Assembly (NCBI GenBank): GCA_944390805.1
Contig: CALXQW010000002.1
Span: 22,334 to 86,333 of the forward strand
Reading direction: 5' to 3'
DNA from: an uncultured Opitutales bacterium
GTDB taxonomy: Bacteria; Verrucomicrobiota; Verrucomicrobiia; Opitutales; Intestinicryptomonadaceae
DNA length: 64,000 bases
The notes under the pieces are model-generated. The model was not told the origin of the DNA. It saw only the letters and a list, made by a program, of their open reading frames with translations, and ran no database searches. The first letter of the stretch is position 1; every line of letters begins with the position of its first letter. The translations under genes and the position numbers were made by a program. This document shows positions 1-8,716 of this stretch, piece after piece.

Positions 1-870
1 TATCCGAAGGATGTTGCCATTTACATAATACGCAAGCTTGGTGTAAACGGCGGCATAGGATATGCGTATGAATTTGGCGGGAAAGTCTTTGAAGATATGT
101 CTATGGAGGGCCGCATGACGGTCTGCAACATGGCAATAGAAGGCGGAGCTCGCATAGGGTATATCAATCCCGACGAAAAAACCTTTGAATATCTGAAGGG
201 GCGTCCGTACGCTCCCAAGGGAGCAGACTGGGATAAAGCTGTGGAAGAATGGAAGGCGGTGGCTTCAGACGCCGACTGCGTATATGACGATGTAGTTAAT
301 TTCGACGCCGCAGACATAGCTCCGCAGGTTACATGGGGAGTGAATCCGGCGCAGGCCATAGGTGTTGACGAAGCCATACCTGATCCAGCCTCTATTGCCG
401 ACGAAGTACAGCGCAAAGATGCCTACGACGCCTTAAAGTACATGAAGTTTGCCCCTGGAGACAAGATAGAGGGCAAGGCTATAAATGTAGCTTTTATAGG
501 CTCGTGCACAAACGGCAGAATTTCAGACTTCCGCGAGGCGGCTGAGTATCTTAAGGGCAAACATGTTGCAAGCGGTGTAAGGGCGCTGGCTGTTCCGGGA
601 TCGCAGATTGTAGACAAGATTGCCCGAGAGGAAGGGTTGGATAAGATATTTACACAGGCAGGTTTCCAATGGAGGCAGGCAGGGTGTTCGATGTGTCTGG
701 CGATGAATTCAGACAAGCTTGTTGGCGACGAGCTTTGCGCGTCGAGCTCCAACAGGAACTTTAAGGGCAGGCAAGGAAGCCCGACGGGAAGAACACTGCT
801 TATGAGCCCGGTAATGGTTGCTGCGGCTGCCGTAGCAGGAAAGGTTGCGGACTGCAGAAAAAGCATGTAA
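1..870 (+). CDS. leuC: 3-isopropylmalate dehydratase large subunit (5' end outside window)
   Basis: LeuC, the [4Fe-4S] aconitase-family subunit that isomerises 2-isopropylmalate to 3-isopropylmalate in cytosolic leucine synthesis. The frame is open from base 1, so only the C-terminal 289 residues are here; the first methionine in view lies inside the domain and is not the start. Seen: [17 protein letters not shown], the cluster cysteine in SCTNGR, and the second pair in GCSMC, then a normal C-terminal end. No leuD follows: a terminator comes at once, so the small subunit must be upstream or elsewhere. leuB lies 13 kb away on the other strand, so the leu genes are split. Confidence 0.96.
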   Translation, partial: YPKDVAIYIIRKLGVNGGIGYAYEFGGKVFEDMSMEGRMTVCNMAIEGGARIGYINPDEKTFEYLKGRPYAPKGADWDKAVEEWKAVASDADCVYDDVVNFDAADIAPQVTWGVNPAQAIGVDEAIPDPASIADEVQRKDAYDALKYMKFAPGDKIEGKAINVAFIGSCTNGRISDFREAAEYLKGKHVASGVRALAVPGSQIVDKIAREEGLDKIFTQAGFQWRQAGCSMCLAMNSDKLVGDELCASSSNRNFKGRQGSPTGRTLLMSPVMVAAAAVAGKVADCRKSM

Positions 871-890
871 GGATAACTATTGCAACTTTC

Positions 891-923
891 AGCCTCCAGA
901 TTGTTAGTCTGGAGGCTTTTTTT
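891..923 (+). terminator. Rho-independent terminator of leuC
   Basis: A 10-bp perfect stem (AGCCTCCAGA with its complement) and a 7-base loop are followed by six or more T. It lies 20 bases after the leuC stop. Confidence 0.9.
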
Positions 924-962
924 ATGAATGTTTTTATTGCGCAAAAAATAATCGGCTTATGC

Positions 963-990
963 TTGATTTGTTTTTGGAGAGATATATTAT
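963..990 (+). promoter_or_regulatory. Candidate sigma70-type promoter for the secreted paralogue pair
   Basis: TTGATT (963-968) and TATTAT (985-990) are separated by 16 bases. Transcription would begin near 997, almost at the ATG at 999, implying a very short leader or a leaderless mRNA. This rests on sequence match only. Confidence 0.35.
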
Positions 991-998
991 ATAGTTTT

Positions 999-2129
999 AT
1001 GAAAAAGTTTCTGTTGGCGATAGGCTGTTTGATGTTTGCTGCAAGTCTGGTTTTTGCGAGAATTGGAGAGACGAAGAAAGATCTTGAGTCTCGCTTGCTA
1101 TCGAGATCCGGAGGAGCGTTGGAATACGATAAGAAGGAGGAGAAGAAGCGTGAGGCGTTCGACCTACCCTATCGAGATCTGTTTCTCATAATGCCAAGAG
1201 AGGCCGACCATTCATTTTATTTCAAGCGTCCGGATAAGGTATTGGCGCAGTCGTCAGATGTAGTCAAGCAGGACGATATGTACGGATGGGAAGTTCACGT
1301 GTGTTATCTTAATGGAAAGTCCGTCATGGAGTTTTACCGCAGGAGAGGAGACAAGATAACATTTGAGGAAGTAGCTGCATTGATGAAGCTAACAGCAGGA
1401 GAGGACAAAGTTCCACCGGTAAAATGGGAGGCGCTCTATCCGATAGACAAAACACCTCTATTTACAACTAGGGGAAACTATATATATTTTTCAGACGAAT
1501 TCAGGGAGGACTATCCAGAACAGATGCCAAAGTCTATGGCCAAGCAAAAGCCTTCGGAGGTTGAATGTTTTAAAGACTCCGAATATGCCGACATAATTCC
1601 GCTACTGCCAATGGCCAGGAACAGACATGTGGAGCTTGAGGTAAATCCCGGATTGAAGAACTCTCCGGCATATGCAAATTCGATAGCCAGGCAGATAATG
1701 GACGACGAACAGGAAAAAGCGTTTGCAATATATAAAGAGAAATACAATCCAGATCCGAAGGAGAGGGAAAAGGAGCGCAAAAAGCAGCAGCAACAAAGGC
1801 TGCAACAGCAACAGAAACCTCAAAATGCAACGCGTCCGCAAAATACGTCGAGCGCAGACGTGCGGGGAATAAATTATGGGGAACGTCCGAGGGTTGCCGA
1901 AGACAAGACTGTTCATATCTTTTACAAGATTCCGGTGGAAGACGGAACAAGCGTAGGATACACAATGCAGTTATCCACAGGGAAGATTCGCGCAAAATTC
2001 TATTCAGACGCAATACTTTTCATAGATTCCGAGTTCGACGAGTCTTTAAGGAAGGAGCTTGAGAGGCTCTATGCCGAACAGTTTAAGAAAAGAGTAGAGG
2101 AATCTAAAGAAAGCACAAACAGATTTTAA
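999..2129 (+). CDS. Secreted protein of unknown function, paralogue of the next gene
   Basis: 376 residues starting at the methionine that opens a clear Sec signal peptide (MKKFLLAIGCLMFAASLVFA, cleavage near residue 20); an upstream in-frame start would bury the signal. The mature part begins RIGE and contains LPYRDLFLIMP, SFYFKRPD, GWEVHVC and VMEFYRRRG, all repeated almost exactly in the next gene, so the two arose by tandem duplication. Residues ~275-315 are rich in Lys and Gln with runs of four Gln (CAG/CAA repeats at 1783-1815), a likely disordered linker. The last ~70 residues (GYTMQLSTGKIRA, LFIDSEFD) are again shared. I do not recognise the family and assign no function. Confidence 0.85.
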   Translation: MKKFLLAIGCLMFAASLVFARIGETKKDLESRLLSRSGGALEYDKKEEKKREAFDLPYRDLFLIMPREADHSFYFKRPDKVLAQSSDVVKQDDMYGWEVHVCYLNGKSVMEFYRRRGDKITFEEVAALMKLTAGEDKVPPVKWEALYPIDKTPLFTTRGNYIYFSDEFREDYPEQMPKSMAKQKPSEVECFKDSEYADIIPLLPMARNRHVELEVNPGLKNSPAYANSIARQIMDDEQEKAFAIYKEKYNPDPKEREKERKKQQQQRLQQQQKPQNATRPQNTSSADVRGINYGERPRVAEDKTVHIFYKIPVEDGTSVGYTMQLSTGKIRAKFYSDAILFIDSEFDESLRKELERLYAEQFKKRVEESKESTNRF

Positions 2130-2143
2130 CGTTGGGAAACTGT

Positions 2144-3196
2144 ATGATAACCAGATTGACGGCTATTATTATTGCCGCAGCGTTTTTTTCGGGGGCTGCG
2201 TATGCAAGAATAGGGGAATCGCGTTCTTCATTTGAGAATAGATTGATGTCTAAATCAGACGGCGGATATCAATATGAGAATAAGGAGGACAGGCTTCGGG
2301 AGATATTCGAGCTGCCTTACAGGAATCTTCTGCTGCTATTTCCAAAGGATACAAGCAACAGCTTTTACTTCAAGAAGCCCGATGCATCTTTAGCGACAAA
2401 GAGCGATGTTGTCAGGCAGGCAGAATTGGAGGGTTGGGAAGTACATGTATGCTTTTTCAAGGAAATATCTGTGATGGAATTTTACCGCAGGCGCGGCTCA
2501 AAGATAACCCCCGAAGAAATAGCAGGGCTGCTTGAGATGACGCAAAATGCCATGAAGAAAGGCAAAGACGAAAAGCCCGCCGAATGGCAGAAGCGCACAC
2601 CTAAGAAAGCCGATATCCCCAAGCCGCAAATTGAAGTTTCAGAGAATTTCTCAAAGGCAGTGGCTTTATTGCCAAGAATTACAACGCGCATGGTAAATAT
2701 GAAAGTGCCAGACGAGATAAAAAGCTCTATAAATTTCGATACATCAAGCGCAAGTCTGATACTTACAGAAGAAAAGCGCAGGTTTGCGCTAAAGAACAAA
2801 GACAAGTTGGCTGCCGAACAAGCTGCCGAAGAGGCAAAGAGGAAGGAAAACGCAAAAAGCCGGAAGAGCTCAACAGTCAGAGAAAGAAGCGCTGCTCTTG
2901 CAAAGGCTAAAGAAGCCGACACAAAAAGCGAGGAGGTCTCCTACGGAGGGATTAGCGATAACGATCTTGAAGATAGATTAATGATACTTCAAAAAATTCC
3001 CGACGACGAAGGAACTGCTTTTGGCTACACGCTTAATCTCTCCGACGATTCAATAAGGGCATTGCTCATGCCAGACGGCGTGTTATTTATAGACTCCCGC
3101 TTTGACAAGCTGCTAAGAGACGAGATGGAGCGCCTATGGCTTAAGCAGGAAACAGAGCGCCAGAAAGCCTATAAAGACAGCCTATATAGGTTCTAA
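2144..3196 (+). CDS. Secreted protein of unknown function, second paralogue
   Basis: 350 residues, 14 bases after the previous gene and probably co-transcribed. The ATG at 2144 begins a signal peptide (MITRLTAIIIAAAFFSGAAYA); a TTG 12 bases upstream is possible but less likely. The mature protein starts RIGES and shares LPYRNLLLLFP, SFYFKKPD, SDVV, GWEVHVC, VMEFYRRRG and the C-terminal GYTLNLS and LFIDSRFD blocks with its neighbour. The variable centre (~190-270) is Lys/Glu/Ala rich and lacks the poly-Gln run. The shared ends and diverged centre suggest two conserved domains joined by a flexible linker. Function unknown. Confidence 0.83.
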   Translation: MITRLTAIIIAAAFFSGAAYARIGESRSSFENRLMSKSDGGYQYENKEDRLREIFELPYRNLLLLFPKDTSNSFYFKKPDASLATKSDVVRQAELEGWEVHVCFFKEISVMEFYRRRGSKITPEEIAGLLEMTQNAMKKGKDEKPAEWQKRTPKKADIPKPQIEVSENFSKAVALLPRITTRMVNMKVPDEIKSSINFDTSSASLILTEEKRRFALKNKDKLAAEQAAEEAKRKENAKSRKSSTVRERSAALAKAKEADTKSEEVSYGGISDNDLEDRLMILQKIPDDEGTAFGYTLNLSDDSIRALLMPDGVLFIDSRFDKLLRDEMERLWLKQETERQKAYKDSLYRF

Positions 3197-3221
3197 ATAA
3201 ATCGAACGAAAAACTTTTTAG

Positions 3222-3247
3222 TCCCGGCATAATTGCCGGGATTTTTT
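3222..3247 (+). terminator. Rho-independent terminator of the paralogue operon
   Basis: TCCCGGCA, a four-base loop, the exact complement TGCCGGGA, then six T. It lies 25 bases after the second paralogue. Confidence 0.88.
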
Positions 3248-3336
3248 ATCTGCGTATATAAGGCTTATTTCTGCTGCCTATGAAAAATAAATCTACCCGC
3301 AATAAAGAAGATATTCATAGTCCAACAAGAATACAT

Positions 3337-3374
3337 AAAAATTAAGTTTTCTGCCGTATAAGAAAAACTTAATT
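3337..3374 (-). terminator. AT-rich terminator of the minus-strand secreted gene
   Basis: Inverted repeat AATTAAGTTTT (3340-3350) and AAAACTTAATT (3364-3374); on the minus strand it runs into a short T tract. It lies 40 bases beyond the stop at 3415. Confidence 0.5.
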
Positions 3375-3414
3375 TTCATGACATAGGAATCAGACAAAAT
3401 TTCTCTATTAAAAA

Positions 3415-5943
3415 TTATTCAAATACAAGTTTGGCGGAGAAATTTTTTATATCCGACAGAGCCTTAAACCTAATCATGTAAGGGTTCTCCCTGGCATCTA
3501 AAGTTATACTCTTTGAAGAGTCGAAGTCTTCCACAGACCTCAATACCCAAAGACCGGTTCCGTCAACATCCATCTCGACGGCAACCCTACCCTTACCTTT
3601 TGCGGAAAGAGTTATGTGTTTTTTGTCGAATCCGCGCGCAAAGAATCTGTCGGACAGGTCTCCTTCTTGCATGTCCATATTCTTTACAGCATATCCTTCA
3701 CCGCGCGGCTTGCCAAGCTTCCAAAGATCGTCTATACTACCGGCCCACACGGCAACTTTGGAATCGGAACTCTTTATTATATGGTTGGAATCCGACTCAA
3801 TCGCCTCAGGAATAACTCCACTTAAGAACATTAAGCCTGCGTAAGAACAAAAGTCTGCAACGGCAAAATCTGCGGCGGAAATAGCCCTCATCTTTACAGC
3901 TCCTCCCGCATTTAGAGCGGGAAGCTCATATATTATTCCGCCTGCCATGAAAATATCGCGTTCTGTGGCAACCTCGCGTGCAAAACGTGGGCAATCTATA
4001 GACGAAGAATTGTATGAAGGATTTACCGGCAGTATGATCTTCTCATTACCATCTTCAAATTCAGTGCCCCTCTCTGTAAATTTAATTCCCCTTTCCTCCG
4101 GCATAGTCTTGCGCAAAATGACGGCAGCCTTACCTTCTTTCATAGGGGAAAGATTAAGATTTTTATCAAGCTCGTAATAGCCAAGCTCTTTGCGGGAATC
4201 TCCCTTGCCGCTGAAAAATAAAAGGCCAAGCTTTGGATTTCCCACGGTGCCGCAAGATAGCATGTGCGCTGAAATCTGCCCGCCGGACTTAGCCAACCCC
4301 GAGAATATCTCCGAGGCATCTTCAGAGCGCCTGTCAAAATTTGAATAGGAAAAATGCGCTGAAAAATCTGCATTGGAATCTAGAGCCCTAAGACGTATCC
4401 ATTCTCCCGAGGCGTCTATTAGAACGGCCTCCGGAGAAGCCGGCTTTTCAGTACCGAAAAATACACTTTTAGAAGAATTTGCCCCAACGTAAATCTCCCC
4501 GGGGACCCTTTCCCATGAGCCGTCCGCATTTTTATCTATCTCTATGGCTACCCTTATGGGTGTGGAAGCCGAGTTTACAAGATACAAAGCTTTTTTATCG
4601 TATCCTGAAAATAAATAAGGATAGGATAGCTCACCTTCTTTTACGGAGTCATGAGCCCATACAGCACCCTCTCCGAGTGCGTATCCAAGGTTGTCGAGCT
4701 GATCGTAGTCGGCAAACCACAAATTGGAGTTTGAAACAAACGGAGAAAGCCCCTCAGACTTTATCTTGCGCTTATTGAAAAACTCCTTTTTTGCGGTGTC
4801 GTCGCAGCCAAAAACAATATGCCCGTTCCATGCGCAAAAATCGCCAATCACCTTAAGATAATTGCTGCGTGGAGATATTCCCTTTCTGTTGGACAAGCTA
4901 AACGATGCCGGAAAATTCCAAAATGTGCCGTGCATTGTTGCCAATAGAACGGATGGATTACCAACTTCCCTAATGCGGGGCCATTCAGTATTCCATCCAT
5001 GGGAGCCATCGTATGAATGAGAGCCTTTAGGAAGCCTGAAGTATGTACATTTGCCATTCTCGATAAGAGCCAATATGACAGAACGGTAATCCCAACCCAA
5101 TGCCCAGAGAGGGGAAGTATCTTTAGGGGCTCCTTCTATACCGCCAGAGCTTGTAATCTCGGTAAACTGCTTTTCTATAATTGGAGTCCAATCTGCGCCG
5201 TAGCGTCCGTCCCAATAGGCAAGCGCGCCTGATTTTAAAGTAGGGTCTAATGCCACCTTCGGGTGGGAAACTCCATTATTAGAGTAAAAGAGCCTGCCCT
5301 GCCCTGTATACAACCCTTTACCATGATACCCAAACAGTTTTGATTTTGAAACTTTCAAAGGAGCATCTGCTGGCCCGGAAAGCAAAGATTTCTTCAGACT
5401 CTCCGGAACGTCAAAGTCTTTTTTCAAGTTTCCGTCCTTTATAATCCAGCCTACTTTCATGGAGTTTAAATCAAGCTCGTACAGGCCTTCCTCCATAGTT
5501 GCCATATAAACTTTGTTTGCCGGGTCTGAAAGATGCCTTGCAGTTCCAGTAAGGCGCCCAGGCATAAGTTTTCGAGGAACAACCTCAACAGTAGAATCCG
5601 GAGAAATGACGTATGGGCCTATTATGAGTTTTTCGCTTTCTTTATGCAAAAGCCTATTTGCGTTTGTGCCGCCTACGCTCTCGGGACGGACACGGATATC
5701 GAGATTTTGAGATATCTCGTAGAGTTTGTCGTCGCTTTCAAAATAGGCATGAGGCGGATATGTTATTGCCCAGAGTTTTCCGGCAAACGGAACAACCGCA
5801 CCAGTGCCGCATTCGCCGCCTGAATTAGAAAAGACCAGATGCGGGTAAATTCCTGATATCTGCCTATATTTTTCTCCGGAGAATAAGGCGGAAGAAAACA
5901 CAATAGACAAAATAAAAAGCTCAAGAACAGATTTTATTTTCAT
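3415..5943 (-). CDS. Large secreted protein of unknown function
   Basis: 842 residues from an ATG at 5943 that opens a signal peptide (hydrophobic ELFILSIVFSSALFS, cleavage near residue 22); a longer frame upstream lacks a plausible N-terminus. The mature protein has short strand-rich units with aromatic/Gly turns (KLWAITYPPHAYF, MEEGLYELDL, GKGLYTGQGRLFYSNNG), suggesting a beta-propeller-like N-terminal half. The C-terminal ~350 residues repeat a motif twice: W(F/A)..YDQLDNLG or SIDDLWKLGKPRG, then GYDKKALYLVN or GFDKKHITLSA, then VAIEIDKNADGSW or VAVEMDVDGTGLW, pointing to two duplicated beta-sandwich domains. No catalytic motif was recognised. Secretion and its place among glycosidases suggest a cell-surface or glycan-related job; that is inference. 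Confidence 0.78.
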   Translation of the reverse strand: MKIKSVLELFILSIVFSSALFSGEKYRQISGIYPHLVFSNSGGECGTGAVVPFAGKLWAITYPPHAYFESDDKLYEISQNLDIRVRPESVGGTNANRLLHKESEKLIIGPYVISPDSTVEVVPRKLMPGRLTGTARHLSDPANKVYMATMEEGLYELDLNSMKVGWIIKDGNLKKDFDVPESLKKSLLSGPADAPLKVSKSKLFGYHGKGLYTGQGRLFYSNNGVSHPKVALDPTLKSGALAYWDGRYGADWTPIIEKQFTEITSSGGIEGAPKDTSPLWALGWDYRSVILALIENGKCTYFRLPKGSHSYDGSHGWNTEWPRIREVGNPSVLLATMHGTFWNFPASFSLSNRKGISPRSNYLKVIGDFCAWNGHIVFGCDDTAKKEFFNKRKIKSEGLSPFVSNSNLWFADYDQLDNLGYALGEGAVWAHDSVKEGELSYPYLFSGYDKKALYLVNSASTPIRVAIEIDKNADGSWERVPGEIYVGANSSKSVFFGTEKPASPEAVLIDASGEWIRLRALDSNADFSAHFSYSNFDRRSEDASEIFSGLAKSGGQISAHMLSCGTVGNPKLGLLFFSGKGDSRKELGYYELDKNLNLSPMKEGKAAVILRKTMPEERGIKFTERGTEFEDGNEKIILPVNPSYNSSSIDCPRFAREVATERDIFMAGGIIYELPALNAGGAVKMRAISAADFAVADFCSYAGLMFLSGVIPEAIESDSNHIIKSSDSKVAVWAGSIDDLWKLGKPRGEGYAVKNMDMQEGDLSDRFFARGFDKKHITLSAKGKGRVAVEMDVDGTGLWVLRSVEDFDSSKSITLDARENPYMIRFKALSDIKNFSAKLVFE

Positions 5944-6136
5944 AATATAACGTAAATTAAAAAAGTCTAACGCCCGCCCCACCGTGGATTGGATTTCCAA
6001 AATAATCTTAAAACTTAGCACACCCGTAAAGGAAAAAATCCAAAAACACAAAATACGAAGAGCGCAAATCTCTTGAAATTAATACGCAAGATACACACTT
6101 TTATATAACCATACTGAATGCAGATAAGGTTATTCT

Positions 6137-6781
6137 CTAAAGCGACAAATATCTCATCAGTTCTTCCGTATTATCAAATACAGGAACTCCCGCCGTCTCC
6201 AAACGCTGGCGGCTGAAATGCCCGCCGCATAAGAGAGCGCATGGAATTCCCATAGCCTTTGCTGTGTCAAAGTCGTGAAGGGTATCTCCAACCATAAGCA
6301 CACTGCCGGCAGGCAGATTTATCTTAGCTATGTGCCTTTTACCAAGAGCTTCTTTAGAACCTGCATAGATATTGTCTAAACCGGAGACAAAATCAAAAAA
6401 TCTCTCCAACTTGCGCATTTTTACCGCGGCAGACAAGCATGACTTTTCGTACGCACTAAGAACGCTCTGCGACATCTCCGGAGAATCGGCTACCCGTTTT
6501 AGAATTTCCAAAATTCCATTCCGCATAGGGCAATTTGCCTGGGCCTTGTTGTACGCGTCTACAAACTCCCTGCCAACTTTATCAACAGACTCTTTGGAAA
6601 AGTCGAACCCGAGCCTTTCGTAGAATTCAGACACGGGGAAATCGAAAGAGGCTCTGTATTTTTCAAGGCTAAGCGGCTGAAGCCTTCGCTTGGTCAAGGT
6701 CTGGTTTAAGATGTCTAAAGACAAAGAGGCATCGTCAATTATAGTTCCGTTCCAATCCCAAATTATATGCTTAAACCTCAT
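6137..6781 (-). CDS. HAD-superfamily hydrolase, DWNGT subtype
   Basis: 214 residues. Motif I is IIWDWNGT with the nucleophile at Asp9; the Asp two residues later, the usual acid/base, is Asn11. Later motifs are Ser/Lys (SVLSAYEKS, GSKEALG) and motif IV VMVGDTLHDFDTA, followed by the usual phosphatase ending. The helical cap at ~15-80 resembles phosphoglycolate phosphatases, but the Asn makes the substrate and even phosphatase activity uncertain. Its ATG overlaps the metF stop by four bases (ATGA), so it is translationally coupled to metF. Confidence 0.85.
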   Translation of the reverse strand: MRFKHIIWDWNGTIIDDASLSLDILNQTLTKRRLQPLSLEKYRASFDFPVSEFYERLGFDFSKESVDKVGREFVDAYNKAQANCPMRNGILEILKRVADSPEMSQSVLSAYEKSCLSAAVKMRKLERFFDFVSGLDNIYAGSKEALGKRHIAKINLPAGSVLMVGDTLHDFDTAKAMGIPCALLCGGHFSRQRLETAGVPVFDNTEELMRYLSL

Positions 6782-7674
6782 AATTCAGCCGACGCCTCCC
6801 GCGCGGCTTCCACAAGCTGCAAAACACAATGCGCCCTGTTTAAAATATACATATGAATTCCCGCTGCGCGGTTCTTTATAAGATCCACTACCTGCCTTTG
6901 CGCCCAATCGGCGCCTACTTTTAGAGACTCTTCCGAATCTTTAGCAGCTGCCATGCCGCAGACAAGCTCATCTGGCAAAAACGTGTTGCACATAGTCGAA
7001 AAGTTAGAAAGCTGCTTTGAGGAAAGCGCCGGAAGAACCCCAGCTATAATGGGCTTGTCTATTCCAGCCCCTGCGCATTTATCCCTGAAGGAATAAAATA
7101 TGGAATTGTCAAAAAACATCTGCGTAACGATAAAATCCGCCCCGCAATCAACTTTATGCTTAAGCCATGAAATATCTTCCTGAAAACTAGCCGCCTCTGG
7201 GTGGCGCTCCGGATAGCCTGCGCAACCAACGGAAAAATCGGGATAGCGGCTCTTTATAAAAGTTATAAGTTCGGACGCATGTGCAAAGCCGTCGGGATGC
7301 GGTACAAAATTTCTATCGCCCTTGGGGGGATCTCCGCGCAAAGCCATTATATTTTTAAAGCCTGCGGCATTGAGCCTGTCGAGAATTTCCGCGATTTCAG
7401 ATTTTGAATGCCCAACACACGTAAGATGCGGAAGCACATCGAACCCGTAATCGTCCTTGAGAATTTCTCCATACTTCATGGATAGGTCTCTTGTAGACCC
7501 GCCGGCTCCGTATGTTATAGAGACGTAATCGGGCTTTGTCTGCCTGACAGATTTTGCGGTATCTAAAATCTGGCGTGCGCCTTCTTCGGTCTTTGGCGGA
7601 AAAAATTCAACTGAAATCAATGTGCGGTGCAAAGTGCGGAATTTCTCAGCAATGCTGTCGGAAAATCTATTCAT
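6778..7674 (-). CDS. metF: 5,10-methylenetetrahydrofolate reductase
   Basis: 298 residues, normal length for bacterial MetF, an FAD-dependent TIM barrel that reduces methylene-THF to methyl-THF for methionine synthesis. Seen: ISVEFFPPKTEEG near residue 21, DYVSITYGAGGSTR, the MALRGDPP motif with flavin/substrate-binding Asp, VGCAGYPERHPEA, and FIVTQMFFDN. The start ATG at 7674 faces a 210-base intergenic region shared with the divergent gene at 7885. No SAM-type riboswitch was recognised in that leader. A HAD hydrolase follows with a four-base overlap. Confidence 0.96.
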   Translation of the reverse strand: MNRFSDSIAEKFRTLHRTLISVEFFPPKTEEGARQILDTAKSVRQTKPDYVSITYGAGGSTRDLSMKYGEILKDDYGFDVLPHLTCVGHSKSEIAEILDRLNAAGFKNIMALRGDPPKGDRNFVPHPDGFAHASELITFIKSRYPDFSVGCAGYPERHPEAASFQEDISWLKHKVDCGADFIVTQMFFDNSIFYSFRDKCAGAGIDKPIIAGVLPALSSKQLSNFSTMCNTFLPDELVCGMAAAKDSEESLKVGADWAQRQVVDLIKNRAAGIHMYILNRAHCVLQLVEAAREASAEL

Positions 7675-7884
7675 ATGTATGTTGTAATATTGATATTGTC
7701 AGAAAATAATTTGCCAAATATGAAAAATTCGTCAAGGGATTATATTTTTACTTCCGAAAAATTTGGATTTTGTTGGCTTTATTTCCGATTCATATCAATT
7801 ATAAAAAAAGGCGAAATTATGCTTGTGAAAGCTTGGGTTTTGAGGCAAAATTTTTTTACGTAAATTTTGTAAAAAATATTCACT
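7675..7884. promoter_or_regulatory. Divergent promoter region between metF and the gene at 7885
   Basis: 210 bases, strongly AT rich, with starts facing both ways. On the minus strand a TTGACG (7730-7735) lies 17 bases from an AAATTA hexamer, a weak promoter for metF. No operator-like palindrome or riboswitch fold was recognised. Confidence 0.4.
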
Positions 7885-8658
7885 ATGGAAAAATACCTAT
7901 ATCTATCGCTGTTGCCCGAAGCGTTGATAGCATCACATCTGTCTCCAGAAGAGTTCGGAGCGTATTACGCAACCGGAGTTTTCAGGAGGAGTTGCGGTCA
8001 GGCAATATTCTTCGAGCTGGACAAGAACTTCAAGTCGGACTTTCTGCCTGTAGACAGAATAGACGAGTTGTGCCAACCCCATGAAGACGGCTCTCCGCAC
8101 AAGTCGGTTTATCTGGCGGTTTACAGGGTGCTTGAGCATGTTCCGCTCTCGGCGATAAAGAGGTTGTACGTTGTAACGTCCGACGGAAAAACTCTTGGGC
8201 TGGACGAAAAACCTTTCGAGCCCGATGGAGAAAAACTTTTCATGTATCAGGATTTGGCTCCCATACGCCCAAGGGTAATTAGTGTGTTGAATCCGGCAGA
8301 ATACGTAAAGAGAATCACCAGCGAAGACAGGCTTGTTCATCTTGATAAGTTTGCCTTCTGCGACATGAAACTTGGCTCGCTTGAGACAGATCCTGAAAAC
8401 GGCGATTTGGGTGATTTGCCATACAAGAATTCCCAGCATCTGCGCGACTGCATACGCGCCGTTCAGACAAAGGGAAAACGCAACAACAAGATATTCATGA
8501 GAACTCTCAACGGCGAGATTCTTTTCAGAACCATAAGGCGCGGTTTCTATGTTGGCGACGCTTCCGGCATGAAATATTATCCGTTGCCCTCCCGCGACGA
8601 CCTCGAAAACAAGTATTACGACTGGTGGCGCAGCGCGCTGGCTAACTTCGGCGAATAA
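7885..8658 (+). CDS. Conserved-looking cytosolic protein of unknown function
   Basis: 257 residues, no signal peptide or membrane segment. The protein is well folded by composition, with a mixed alpha/beta pattern: EEFGAYYATGVFRRS near the start, YVVTSDGKTLGLDEKP, RPRVISVLNPAEYV in the middle, and a basic block near the end (KTKGKRNNKIFMRTLNG type, then RRGFYVGDASGM and YYDWWRSALANF). Coding quality is supported by the absence of a competing frame and by codon use like its neighbours. I recognise no family. It is transcribed alone between metF and hppA. Confidence 0.75.
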   Translation: MEKYLYLSLLPEALIASHLSPEEFGAYYATGVFRRSCGQAIFFELDKNFKSDFLPVDRIDELCQPHEDGSPHKSVYLAVYRVLEHVPLSAIKRLYVVTSDGKTLGLDEKPFEPDGEKLFMYQDLAPIRPRVISVLNPAEYVKRITSEDRLVHLDKFAFCDMKLGSLETDPENGDLGDLPYKNSQHLRDCIRAVQTKGKRNNKIFMRTLNGEILFRTIRRGFYVGDASGMKYYPLPSRDDLENKYYDWWRSALANFGE

Positions 8659-8663
8659 ACTGT

Positions 8664-8682
8664 TAAAACCCGCTGGGTTTTA
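8664..8682 (+). terminator. Weak hairpin after the gene at 7885
   Basis: AAAACCC and GGGTTTT flank a three-base loop just after the stop codon. There is no long T tract beyond the stem itself, so termination may be partial and hppA could receive read-through. Confidence 0.35.
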
Positions 8683-8716
8683 CGTGCATTGTAATTTTAG
8701 AAAATCTAACTGATAT

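Noticed and set aside
1783..1815. CAG/CAA run as a microsatellite or CRISPR-like repeat
   Set aside because: It lies in frame inside a secreted-protein linker and is interrupted; no spacer-repeat structure.
7675..7884. SAM riboswitch upstream of metF
   Set aside because: The leader is AT rich and lacks the conserved paired core and kink-turn sequences.
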